Source of the DNA: Clostridium_AW sp040797845
GTDB taxonomy: Bacteria; Bacillota; Clostridia; Clostridiales; Clostridiaceae
Reading direction: 5' to 3'
Length of the DNA: 64,000 nt
Assembly: GCA_040797845.1 (NCBI GenBank)
Contig: JBFNFA010000004.1
Span: 215,228-279,227 of the forward strand
In this document: positions 26,881 to 34,826 of the stretch, piece by piece
Layout of the letters: every line of letters starts with the position of its first letter
Position numbering within the stretch: the stretch's first letter is position 1
Made by a program: the position numbers and the translations under genes
Notes under the pieces: model-generated
The model's database searches: none
What the model saw: the letters and a program-made list of their open reading frames with translations, nothing else
Told to the model about the DNA's origin: nothing

Positions 26881-26922
26881 AAAAACCTTCTTTTCAATTT
26901 TATGTGGAAAGAAGGTTTTTAT
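26881..26922. terminator. Terminator between AEC carrier and GntR gene
   Basis: Arms AAAAACCTTCTTTTC and GAAAGAAGGTTTTT flank an 11-nt loop. A and T runs on both sides suit it to both converging transcripts. Confidence 0.85.
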
Positions 26923-26947
26923 AAAAAATTACTTTTTATTGAAGGTA

Positions 26948-27670
26948 TTATAAAAAAACACTGGGGAGCTGTCTGGTGACACCATAGGCATGTTCTAGGT
27001 GGTCTCTCATGGCTTCTCTTGCCAGTTCTTCATCTCTACTTATCAGTGCCTCATATATTCGATGATGCTTTTTTATGGTGTTTTTTCTATCGTCATTTGT
27101 TAAAGCTGTATGTATTTGCTCCAATTGATCATAAATTAATGTGTTAAGAGTATACATTAATTTTGAGCATAAGTCATTTTTGGCACAATTTAAAATACTC
27201 ATATGAAACAATTGATCTAATTTAGTAAAGTTTTTGATATCTCCCCTAGGAAGATTAACCATTTCATCAAAAAGGCATTTTATTTTAGCAAAGTCTTCAT
27301 CTGTGCCTCTTGATGCTGCAAGGGCTACCATCTCTATTTCTATAGCCATTCTAAGTTCAAAAAGATCTGTATTACTTGTTTTTTCAAAGGCTAGGATATA
27401 GGTAAGTGGCAAATAGTAGTTATTGTTTTTCGGATCACTAATGACAATTCCTTTTCTTGGCGATACTATAACAATCCCTAAAAATTCCATAACCCTCAAT
27501 GCTTCACGCAGGGTTGGTCGACTGACATTTAAAATTTCCATTAATTCTGCTTCATTATATAATCGTTCTCCATATTCAAGTTGATTATCGATGATTAAAT
27601 GAATAAAGGTCTCGATTATTTGAAAATACGTTTTCTTACTCTTAACAGGTTTCATATCTATTTTATTCAT
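26948..27670 (-). CDS. GntR-family regulator, FadR/FCD subfamily
   Basis: The 240-residue regulator has an N-terminal winged helix (about 10-75) with ELMEILNVSRPTLREALRVMEFLGIV, then an FCD ligand domain with an Arg-rich FELRMAIEIEMVALAA helix and metal-site residues Asp and His (KLDQLFHMSI, KHHRIYEALISRD, MRDHLEHAY). FCD regulators usually sense organic acids such as lactate, glycolate or fatty acyl compounds. ATG 27670 follows GAGGTG. It is convergent to the dehydrogenase-gdh-AEC operon, whose promoter carries a palindrome of GntR type, so it probably represses that operon. Confidence 0.93.
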   Translation of the reverse strand: MNKIDMKPVKSKKTYFQIIETFIHLIIDNQLEYGERLYNEAELMEILNVSRPTLREALRVMEFLGIVIVSPRKGIVISDPKNNNYYLPLTYILAFEKTSNTDLFELRMAIEIEMVALAASRGTDEDFAKIKCLFDEMVNLPRGDIKNFTKLDQLFHMSILNCAKNDLCSKLMYTLNTLIYDQLEQIHTALTNDDRKNTIKKHHRIYEALISRDEELAREAMRDHLEHAYGVTRQLPSVFL

Positions 27671-27784
27671 GGTGATCACCTCATTAATATATTTATATAA
27701 GTTTGTGCATAATTCTATGGATATAGAGATATATAGTTTTTTTATGTTCTTTTATTTTAAAGGGCTGAGCGTTATATGTCCATA

Positions 27785-27815
27785 ATATTATACTAACACT
27801 ATATTATACTAACAC
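27785..27815. repeat. Tandem ATATTATACTAACAC repeat
   Basis: The 15-mer occurs at 27785-27799 and 27801-27815 (period 16). Each copy contains TATACTAA, which is also the half-site core of the 26-bp palindrome at 21397-21422. It lies upstream of both the GntR gene and the cobalamin operon promoter. It may be a binding site for that regulator; this is inference. Confidence 0.5.
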
Positions 27816-27915
27816 CAATAGTAGGAACAATAGGTTTCTTCATATTTTACATAAAAAAGAATATATTGGTTGAAATGAGGATTTCAATAGTATACAGTTA
27901 GAAAATTGAATTATA

Positions 27916-27944
27916 TTGACAAATTAAACAAGCTGTAGTACACT
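27916..27944 (+). promoter_or_regulatory. Promoter of the cobalamin superoperon
   Basis: A -35 TTGACA (27916-27921) is 17 bases from a moderate -10 TACACT (27939-27944), about 20 bases before the riboswitch begins. Confidence 0.7.
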
Positions 27945-27965
27945 AATTATGATAAATGAATACAT

Positions 27966-28119
27966 AATTTCAGGTGCCTAGTATTAGGTGAAAAGGGAAT
28001 GTGGTTGAATTCCACAGCAGCCCCCGCTACTGTAATTGATGACGAACCTTTAATGTCCACTCGCGAGAGGAAGGAGAAGGAGAGGAAGAATCATGAGCCA
28101 GGAGACCTGCCTGAATTTT
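27966..28119 (+). ncRNA. Adenosylcobalamin riboswitch (cob operon)
   Basis: The aptamer shows the conserved AGGTG..AAAAGGGAAT 5' element, GCAGCCCCCGCTACTGT (the B12 box, 28017-28033), GATGACGAA, and the 3' element GAGCCAGGAGACCTGCCTG. The P1 helix pairs AATTTCAGG near 27967 with CCTGAATTT near 28109. It sits on the transcript into cbiP, followed by a terminator hairpin, so it should switch the downstream operon off when adenosylcobalamin is plentiful. Confidence 0.95.
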
Positions 28120-28160
28120 TAGAGAATGAGCTTTCGGCGGGAAAGGGTCTTAATAAATAA

Positions 28161-28189
28161 AACTCCGGCTTTTGTCGGTTTTTTTTTTA
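28161..28189 (+). terminator. Riboswitch-controlled terminator
   Basis: The short stem CCGGC-TTTT-GTCGG (one G-T pair) is followed by ten T residues, 40 bases after the aptamer. This is the likely expression platform. Confidence 0.78.
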
Positions 28190-28198
28190 TGGTTTCCA

Positions 28199-28236
28199 TC
28201 AGCAGGCGAGCAGTTCGTCTGCTATTTTTATATATT
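28199..28236 (+). terminator. Second hairpin with T run in the cob leader
   Basis: AGCAG-CGA and TCG-CTGCT pair with single-base bulges and are followed by ATTTTT. It may be a backup terminator. Further on, GCTGTGTTCT (28250-28259) can pair with AGGACACAGC (28306-28315) around a 46-nt loop, so the leader between riboswitch and cbiP is structured throughout. Confidence 0.55.
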
Positions 28237-28341
28237 ATATATATTGAATGCTGTGTTCTTAGATTAATCTAGACCTCCTAGAATAAAATTCTCCTATCAA
28301 ACTATAGGACACAGCTTATTTTTATTAAAGAGGTGTTAAAA

Positions 28342-29814
28342 TTGACAAAAATAATGATTCAGGGGACAGGTTCCTCAGTAGGAAAAAGCATTTTAGTTAC
28401 TGCATTATGTAGAATATTTAAACAGGATGGATATTCTGTTTGTCCATATAAATCACAAAACATGTCATTAAATTCATATATAACTCATGATGGCTTAGAA
28501 ATGGGTAGAGCTCAAGTTCTTCAAGCTTATGCAGCAGGATTAGAACCAGAAGCATATATGAATCCTATATTATTAAAACCTACCAGTGATAAAAAATGTC
28601 AAATAATTTTCAATGGAAAAGTTTATGGAAATAGTACAGCTATGGAATATCATGACATGAAATTAGACTTTGGTGATAAATTGAAAACTCAATTTGAAGA
28701 CATAGAAAAGCAGTTTGACATAATAGTTATTGAAGGAGCAGGAAGCCCAGCAGAAATAAACTTAAGGGACAGAGATATAGTAAACATGGGATTCGCCGAA
28801 ATGGTAGATGCTCCAGTACTTTTAGCTGGGGATATTGATAAAGGCGGAGTTTTTGCATCTCTCGCAGGTACTATGTTACTGCTTACTGAAGAAGAAAGAA
28901 AAAGAGTAAAAGGTACTATAATAAATAAGTTTAGAGGGGATATAGAAATATTAAAGCCAGGGGTAAAAATGTTAGAAGACATAATTAAAATACCTTGTGT
29001 GGGAGTAGTTCCTCACTTTACTTTGGATTTAGAGGATGAAGATGGAGCAGTAGATTTTAATAAGAATAAAAAAGCAGATTTAGATATTGCAGTTATAAAA
29101 CTACCTCATATTTCAAACTTTACAGATTTTGATGCTTTGAAGGTTGAGGAAGATGTATCTATAAGATACATAACAACAACAGAGAATTTTGGTAATCCAG
29201 ACTTATTGATAATCCCTGGAACTAAAAATACTATAGATGACTTACTAGCTTTAAGGGGTAGTGGGTTAGAAGATCTAATTAAGGAATATTCAAAAGAAGG
29301 ATTCATCATCGGAGTATGTGGCGGTTATCAAATGTTAGGTAATGTTTTAAAAGATCCTTATGGAGTTGAAACAGACAATAAAGAAGTTGATGGAATGAGA
29401 TTGCTAGATATTGAAACAACCTTTGAAAAAGAAAAAGTTACTACTAGAGTAAAAGCTAAAGGAAATTATGGTGAGATATACGGTTATGAAATACATATGG
29501 GTATTTCAAACTATGGAAGCACTGCAACTCCAATGTTTACTATTTACGATGAAAATGGAAAAGATGTAAATAGAATAGATGGAGCAATAAATGATAGAGA
29601 AAATATAATGGGTACTTATATTCATGGCTTATTTGATGGAATTGAATTTAGAGAAAGAGTATTAAATAAAGTGAGAGTAGCTAAGGGACTAAAAGAAAGA
29701 AAATCTCTTCACTACGAAAATCTTAGAGAAAAAAATCTAAATGAACTAGCAGACTTAGTTAGAGAAAATATAGATATTGAAAATTTATATAAAATCATGG
29801 GAATAAATAGGTAG
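28342..29814 (+). CDS. cbiP: Adenosylcobyric acid synthase
   Basis: CbiP/CobQ amidates the b, d, e and g side chains of adenosylcobyrinic a,c-diamide with glutamine and ATP. The 490 residues start with the dethiobiotin-synthetase-like ATP site MIQGTGSSVGKS, contain YKSQNMSLNSYITHDGLEMGRAQ, and end in a glutamine amidotransferase domain with nucleophile motif IGVCGGYQMLG and YEIHMG. I use TTG 28342, six bases after the AGAGGTG site and giving the usual MTKIMIQGT start; GTG at 28333 is inside that site. It is the first gene of the riboswitch-controlled operon and overlaps or abuts cbiB. Confidence 0.95.
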   Translation: MTKIMIQGTGSSVGKSILVTALCRIFKQDGYSVCPYKSQNMSLNSYITHDGLEMGRAQVLQAYAAGLEPEAYMNPILLKPTSDKKCQIIFNGKVYGNSTAMEYHDMKLDFGDKLKTQFEDIEKQFDIIVIEGAGSPAEINLRDRDIVNMGFAEMVDAPVLLAGDIDKGGVFASLAGTMLLLTEEERKRVKGTIINKFRGDIEILKPGVKMLEDIIKIPCVGVVPHFTLDLEDEDGAVDFNKNKKADLDIAVIKLPHISNFTDFDALKVEEDVSIRYITTTENFGNPDLLIIPGTKNTIDDLLALRGSGLEDLIKEYSKEGFIIGVCGGYQMLGNVLKDPYGVETDNKEVDGMRLLDIETTFEKEKVTTRVKAKGNYGEIYGYEIHMGISNYGSTATPMFTIYDENGKDVNRIDGAINDRENIMGTYIHGLFDGIEFRERVLNKVRVAKGLKERKSLHYENLREKNLNELADLVRENIDIENLYKIMGINR

Positions 29815-29816
29815 AG

Positions 29817-30803
29817 GTGATTACCATAGTTTCGTTTTTATTAAATAATTTTATTGATTTAACTTTAGCAGTAATAATAGATTGGATTATAGGAGATCCT
29901 TATTGGTTTCCCCATCCGGTTATTTATATAGGAAAGTTAATAAGTTATTTAGAGAAAAAAGGAAGACAATACATTGAAAATGGTAAAGGGTTAAAAGTTT
30001 TTGGTGGATTTGTCGTTATAATAGTTGCTACAATATCTTTTTTAATTCCCTATAGCCTATTGTATCTAACTAAGGGTAATCAATGGATATATCATATACT
30101 AAACATATTTATTTTATGGACAACTCTTTCAGCTAAGTGCTTAAAAAATGAAGCTATTAAGGTGTACCATGCTTTGAAAAATGAAGATATAGAAGATGCT
30201 AGATTAAAATTATCATACATCGTAGGTAGAGATACAAAATCTCTAATGGAAGATGAAATAATACGAGCTGATATTGAGACTGTAGCAGAAAACACAGCGG
30301 ATGGAGTAATTGCTCCACTTTTATATGGATTAGTAGGAGGGGCTCCACTGGCTATGATGTATAAAGGCATAAATACCATGGATTCAATGCTTGGATATAT
30401 GGATGAAAGATTTATTAATATAGGTTTTTTTCCAGCGAAGGTAGATGATGTTTTTAATTATATTCCTGCTAGACTTTCAGGGGGGTTAATAGGTATATCT
30501 TCCCCTGTGGTTGGTGGAAATATTATAGAAACTTTCAAAGTGATGATCAGAGATAGAAAGAATCATAAGAGTCCAAACTGTGCTTATCCAGAAGGAGCAG
30601 CAGCAGGGGCTATGGGTATACAAGTAGGTGGAAGTAATACCTATTTTGGAAAAGTGGTATATAAACCAACCATAGGGGATAAAAGAGTTGAGTTAAACTA
30701 TAATCATATATTTGGAAGTATAAAATTGATGTTTGCATCAGAAATAGTATTTTTAATAATATTTGGTATAGTGATTCTAACTTTAAACATAAAGGGAGTG
30801 TAG
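29817..30803 (+). CDS. cbiB: Adenosylcobinamide-phosphate synthase
   Basis: CbiB is a membrane enzyme that attaches (R)-1-aminopropan-2-ol phosphate to adenosylcobyric acid. The protein of about 325 residues shows IIDWIIGDPYWFPHPVIYIGKLI near the N-terminus, AENTADGVIAPLLYGLVGGAPLAMMYKGINTMDSMLGY, FPAKVDDVFNYIPAR and YPEGAAAGAMG, with four to five hydrophobic helices. The start is uncertain. GTG 29817 lies inside the obvious ribosome site GAGGTGAT (29814-29821), and the codon at ideal distance is ATA 29826. I give the GTG coordinate but suspect a non-standard start. It follows cbiP directly and precedes cobD by three bases. Confidence 0.93.
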   Translation: MITIVSFLLNNFIDLTLAVIIDWIIGDPYWFPHPVIYIGKLISYLEKKGRQYIENGKGLKVFGGFVVIIVATISFLIPYSLLYLTKGNQWIYHILNIFILWTTLSAKCLKNEAIKVYHALKNEDIEDARLKLSYIVGRDTKSLMEDEIIRADIETVAENTADGVIAPLLYGLVGGAPLAMMYKGINTMDSMLGYMDERFINIGFFPAKVDDVFNYIPARLSGGLIGISSPVVGGNIIETFKVMIRDRKNHKSPNCAYPEGAAAGAMGIQVGGSNTYFGKVVYKPTIGDKRVELNYNHIFGSIKLMFASEIVFLIIFGIVILTLNIKGV

Positions 30804-30806
30804 ACA

Positions 30807-31907
30807 GTGAAACATGGTGGAGATGTTTATACAGAAGGAATATTAAAGGGAAAAGAATTAATAGATTTTAGTTCTAATATAAATCCATTAGGTGTGCCCA
30901 AGGGATTTGTGGATAATTTAAATGAAGGGATTTTAAACCTAACAAGATATCCAGATCTTCAATATAGACAACTAAGAGCAAATTTAAAAGAATATATAAA
31001 TGAAGTAGAGATATTATTTGGCAATGGAGATAGAAGCTTAGAACTAGTTCATGAAGAAGATTTTATACTGGGCAATGGAGCGGCAGAAATAATTGATTTA
31101 ACTATATCTAGTTTCAAAAGCATTATGATAATTACTCCATCCTTTGGTGAATATTATGAGAGTGCTGAGAAGTGGGGCGTGGATATAGTATGTGTTTCAT
31201 TAAATGAAAATATGGAATATGACTATGAAGCCATAGCTAAAAATTTAGATAAAGTGGAAGCTATAATAATAGGGAATCCCAACAATCCTAATGGTGGGGT
31301 AATAGACAAAGAAAAGTTCTTGTCAATAATAGAGCATTGTGAAAGAGAAGGCAAGAAGATAATAATAGATGAAGCTTTTGTAGAATTTACAGGGAGATAT
31401 GAGGAAAGTTTTATTTATGAGCTAAAGTATTATAAATCTATATTTATAATAAGAGCAATAACAAAATTCTATGCTATGCCTGGAATAAGATTTGGCTATG
31501 GAATTTGTGCAGATAGAGAGTATATAAATAAATTAAAAGAAAAACAAAACCCTTGGAACATAAATGTTTTTGCGGAATTAGCAGTTAAATATGTTCTCAA
31601 AGACAGGAAATATATTAATGAATCAATAGAGTGGATTAAACTAGAGCGAGAGTATTTACAAGGAGAACTAAAGAAATTAGATATTATAGAAAAGACATTT
31701 GATACTCAGGGAAACTATATTTTATGTAAATTAAAAAATATTGATTGTGATAGATTATATGAGGATTCATTGGAAAGAGGAATAGTCATAAGGAAATGTA
31801 ATAATTATATTGGCCTTAATGAGAGCTATGTAAGGTTTGCAATCAAAGATAGAGTGAACAATAATACACTGTTAAAAGTGTTGAAAAATTTAATATATAA
31901 TCTATAG
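30807..31907 (+). CDS. cobD: L-threonine-O-3-phosphate decarboxylase
   Basis: CobD is a PLP enzyme of the histidinol-phosphate aminotransferase fold that decarboxylates L-threonine phosphate to (R)-1-aminopropan-2-ol phosphate, the substrate of CbiB. The 366 residues contain HGGDVY and FSSNINPLG at the N-terminus, ILGNGAAEII, NPNNPNG, the DEAFVEF cofactor motif, the PLP-lysine in RAITKFYAMPGIRFGYG, and a final YVRFAIKDR. The HGG-FSSNINP start distinguishes it from HisC. A GTG start at 30807 follows AAAGGGAGTG. Its substrate would come from the threonine kinase encoded at the end of the window. Confidence 0.93.
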   Translation: MKHGGDVYTEGILKGKELIDFSSNINPLGVPKGFVDNLNEGILNLTRYPDLQYRQLRANLKEYINEVEILFGNGDRSLELVHEEDFILGNGAAEIIDLTISSFKSIMIITPSFGEYYESAEKWGVDIVCVSLNENMEYDYEAIAKNLDKVEAIIIGNPNNPNGGVIDKEKFLSIIEHCEREGKKIIIDEAFVEFTGRYEESFIYELKYYKSIFIIRAITKFYAMPGIRFGYGICADREYINKLKEKQNPWNINVFAELAVKYVLKDRKYINESIEWIKLEREYLQGELKKLDIIEKTFDTQGNYILCKLKNIDCDRLYEDSLERGIVIRKCNNYIGLNESYVRFAIKDRVNNNTLLKVLKNLIYNL

Positions 31908-31918
31908 GAGGGTTATAA

Positions 31919-32641
31919 ATGAGTAAAAAATTTACACTATTAATGATGATAGCTATGGTGTTTACAATGACATCAAGAGCATCAGCAATGCACATAGCAG
32001 AAGGATTTTTGCCGCCAATGTGGTCAGGAATTTATTTTATAATTGCTCTACCATTTATAATAATGGGGATAAAGGGCATTAAAGAAAGCACTAATAAAAA
32101 TAAAGATATTAAAATGCTCTTAGGTCTTGTAGCGGCATATGCATTTATACTTTCAGCTATGAAAATACCTTCAGTTACAGGAAGCTGTTCTCATCCAACA
32201 GGGACAGGACTTTCAGCTATAATTTTTGGACCTTTTATATCTTCAGTAGTAGGATTGATAGTTCTTGTATTCCAAGCTATATTTTTAGCACATGGAGGAA
32301 TAACAACCCTTGGCGCTAACGTGGTTTCAATGGCTATAGTTGGACCAATAGTTTCTTACTTAATATATATTGCATTGAAAAATAAAAATAAAAAATTAGG
32401 GGTGTTTTTAGCAGCAGCCATAGGTGATTTAGCAACATATTTTGTTACTTCAGTGCAGTTAGCTTTAGCTTTCCCAGCGCAACAAGGTGGAATAATAACT
32501 TCCTTTGGAAAATTCTTTTCAATATTTTCTATAACACAGATTCCTTTAGCTATAGTAGAAGGATTGCTTACAGTAATAATTTTTGAATTTATTGAAAAAT
32601 ATTCTTCTAAAGAAATAGAAATACTTAGCGGGGTGAAATAA
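31919..32641 (+). CDS. cbiM: Cobalt ECF transporter substrate-binding subunit CbiM
   Basis: The 240-residue membrane protein has a cleavable-looking N-terminal segment (about 1-24) ending SRASAMHIAEGFLPP. In this family the processed N-terminus starts Met-His, whose His and backbone chelate cobalt. Further motifs are KIPSVTGSCSHPTGTGLSAI and FLAHGGITTLGANVVSMAI. About six helices are visible. It begins a cbiM-cbiN-cbiQ unit inside the cobalamin operon, supplying Co(II) to the chelatase. AGGAGG precedes the ATG. Confidence 0.95.
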   Translation: MSKKFTLLMMIAMVFTMTSRASAMHIAEGFLPPMWSGIYFIIALPFIIMGIKGIKESTNKNKDIKMLLGLVAAYAFILSAMKIPSVTGSCSHPTGTGLSAIIFGPFISSVVGLIVLVFQAIFLAHGGITTLGANVVSMAIVGPIVSYLIYIALKNKNKKLGVFLAAAIGDLATYFVTSVQLALAFPAQQGGIITSFGKFFSIFSITQIPLAIVEGLLTVIIFEFIEKYSSKEIEILSGVK

Positions 32642-32941
32642 TTGAAAAAGAGAACAATATCATTATTACTTACATGCTTTTTAGTTATAATAGGTTCTTT
32701 AGCTATAGGTAGCATGAAGGGTGGAGAGTTTGAAGGCGCAGATGGAATGATAGAAGATGTAATAGCTGAAACAAGAGGGGATTACGAGCCATGGTTTTCA
32801 GCATTATGGGAACCACCTTCAGGGGAAATAGAAAGTTTATTGTTTGCAGTTCAAGCTGCTATAGGAGCAGGATTTATGGGGTATTATATAGGAAAGAAGA
32901 AAAATGCTAAAGTTAGTAATTGCGCTGTCAAAGAGGAATAA
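32642..32941 (+). CDS. cbiN: Cobalt transport protein CbiN
   Basis: The 99-residue auxiliary subunit has a membrane helix at each end and a short outer segment, with EFEGADGMIEDVI and YEPWFSALWEPPSGEIESLLFAVQA as in the family. CbiN assists cobalt loading of CbiM. It starts with TTG directly after the cbiM stop, with GCGGGGTGAA upstream. Its 3' end overlaps cbiQ by 38 bases. Confidence 0.93.
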   Translation: MKKRTISLLLTCFLVIIGSLAIGSMKGGEFEGADGMIEDVIAETRGDYEPWFSALWEPPSGEIESLLFAVQAAIGAGFMGYYIGKKKNAKVSNCAVKEE

Positions 32942-33605
32942 ATTAACCTATATTCATCCTTTAGAAAAAATATTTATGACTGTAGTTCCAATAATTATCA
33001 TGGGATTTATATATAATCCTATGGTGATTATTGGAAATATAATGATATTTTTTTTGATGCATATTATCATAAAAAACAATATGAAAATTGTAGCTAATTT
33101 TGCTTTTAAAATAGCAGCCTTCGCTGCTTTTTCGTCGTTAACTTTCATTTTTGATTATGGACTTAAATATGTATATGTTATTATATTGAAATGTTTATTT
33201 TCTGGGTTAAGTCTTTCTTTTTTTACTTTAACTACTCCTATAGAACATATATTATATTATTTTTCTAAAAATAAATGGTTAACGGATATATGCGACATTG
33301 CGAAGTCTATGGAAAGATTTTTAATGATACTAGATGATGAATATAATATTATGTACAATGCAATGAAATCAAGAGGAGGATTTGATGGATTCTCCTCAAA
33401 AATAAGAAGTACGGGTAAAATAGCGGCATTACTTTTTGTAAATACTATGGAGAGATGGAAAAATATAAAGGATGGGTTAGATAGCAGATGTTATAAAGGA
33501 TATACTCCTTATATCGCCATAGACTTTAATTTTTCTTATAAGAGATTTATACTTATATGCATATATGATTTTATATTAATTTTTCTTGCGATATATTTAA
33601 AATAA
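32904..33605 (+). CDS. cbiQ: Cobalt ECF transporter T component CbiQ
   Basis: CbiQ is the transmembrane coupling subunit that should link CbiM to the ATPase. The 233 residues contain several N-terminal helices and, in the C-terminal half, the coupling motif MYNAMKSRGGFDG, with a second similar motif LDSRCYKGYTPY. ATG 32904 follows GGAAAGAAG. In most operons cbiO follows cbiQ; here hemA follows after 25 bases and no ATPase is present. CbiQ has its full length, so the gap is not explained by truncation. Confidence 0.92.
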   Translation: MLKLVIALSKRNKLTYIHPLEKIFMTVVPIIIMGFIYNPMVIIGNIMIFFLMHIIIKNNMKIVANFAFKIAAFAAFSSLTFIFDYGLKYVYVIILKCLFSGLSLSFFTLTTPIEHILYYFSKNKWLTDICDIAKSMERFLMILDDEYNIMYNAMKSRGGFDGFSSKIRSTGKIAALLFVNTMERWKNIKDGLDSRCYKGYTPYIAIDFNFSYKRFILICIYDFILIFLAIYLK

Positions 33606-33629
33606 TTGGACTTTATGGAGTGAAAAAGA

Positions 33630-34826
33630 ATGATAGGAGTTATTGGTATCAGAAACAATATAAAGCTAGATATAAGAGAAAAATTAAGTATAATACCAAA
33701 ACGTTATGAAGAATATCTTTTGAAGCTTAATGAAATTTGTGACGAGGTATTAATACTTAGTACTTGTAATAGAACAGAAGTATATTTTTCCACAGAAAAA
33801 GACTATGCCCAAATAATCGATGAGATTTTTGAAAGGTTAAACTGGAGTAAAGAATATATAAAATATATATTTTTTCATAAAGATGATGAAGCAGTAGATT
33901 ATATAATGAACGTGGTATGCGGATTCTATTCTTCAATTTTAGGTGAAGATCAAATCTTAGGTCAAGTGAAGGATGCCTATGAAATAGCATTGAAAAATAA
34001 AACTATAAAAAAAGAGATTCAAAAACTATTTCAAATGTCAATAACCTGTGGGAAGGAATTTAGATTTAAATCTAGGTTATATACTATACCTGTTTCATCC
34101 GCATCTATATCAGTAAATGAAGGGAGACGTCTAGGTGCAAGGAATTTTATGGTTCTTGGTTATGGAGAAATTGGTAGTTTAGCCTGTAAATATATAATGT
34201 CTGGTAGCTTTAATAAATTATATATAGCCCTTAGAAACCCATCTCTTGTTGAAATAGAAGATAGCAGGGTAAAGGCAATATCTTTTAATGAAAGACAGAA
34301 ATTTTACAAGGATGTGGATTGTATAATATGTTCAACCTCTGCACCACACCCAGTGGTACATAAAAATGATTTGCCAGAAAAAGAATTGGTAATTTTCGAT
34401 TTAGCGGTACCTAGAGATGTGGAAGAGGGAATAGAAAAAGTTGACAACATTCAGGTATATGATATAGATAAAATTAGCTTGTTAAATGATGAAAACTGCC
34501 AAAAGAGAAAATTACAGATGGAAGAAAATAAATATATCTTAGACAATTACATCAATGACTTTAAAGATTGGCAAAAGATAAGAGAAATATCTCCTCAAAT
34601 AGAGAAACTAAAGGAATGTGGAGAGGTTGTATATAGAAAAAGATATAAGACCTTTAAGAATAAATCAAAAACTAAGGATAAAGAGATGTTAGCTGAAATG
34701 CTATTAAAAAGCACCTCTGATGCCTATGTAAATAGAGCGATAGAAGTATTAAAAGAAGAACAATTGAAAGGCAGGTATGAGGAATGCCTGAATATAATTC
34801 AAAGGATATTTTACAACACCAAATAG
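33630..34826 (+). CDS. hemA: Glutamyl-tRNA reductase
   Basis: HemA reduces glutamyl-tRNA(Glu) to glutamate-1-semialdehyde, the first committed step of C5 tetrapyrrole synthesis. The 398 residues carry the catalytic Cys in LILSTCNRTEVY, SSILGEDQILGQVKDAYE, the NADPH motif VLGYGEIGSLA, and VIFDLAVPRDVE. The protein is a little shorter than E. coli HemA. It starts with a normal ATG after TATGGAGTG. The gene begins a heme-precursor group (hemA, dehydrogenase, hemC, cobA/hemD, hemB, hemL) inserted in the cobalamin operon, feeding uroporphyrinogen III to corrin synthesis. Confidence 0.95.
   Translation: MIGVIGIRNNIKLDIREKLSIIPKRYEEYLLKLNEICDEVLILSTCNRTEVYFSTEKDYAQIIDEIFERLNWSKEYIKYIFFHKDDEAVDYIMNVVCGFYSSILGEDQILGQVKDAYEIALKNKTIKKEIQKLFQMSITCGKEFRFKSRLYTIPVSSASISVNEGRRLGARNFMVLGYGEIGSLACKYIMSGSFNKLYIALRNPSLVEIEDSRVKAISFNERQKFYKDVDCIICSTSAPHPVVHKNDLPEKELVIFDLAVPRDVEEGIEKVDNIQVYDIDKISLLNDENCQKRKLQMEENKYILDNYINDFKDWQKIREISPQIEKLKECGEVVYRKRYKTFKNKSKTKDKEMLAEMLLKSTSDAYVNRAIEVLKEEQLKGRYEECLNIIQRIFYNTK

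Noticed and set aside
32356..32715. Minus-strand frame of 119 codons over cbiM and cbiN
   Set aside because: Both plus-strand genes are clear family members; the reverse frame has no ribosome site or recognisable motif.
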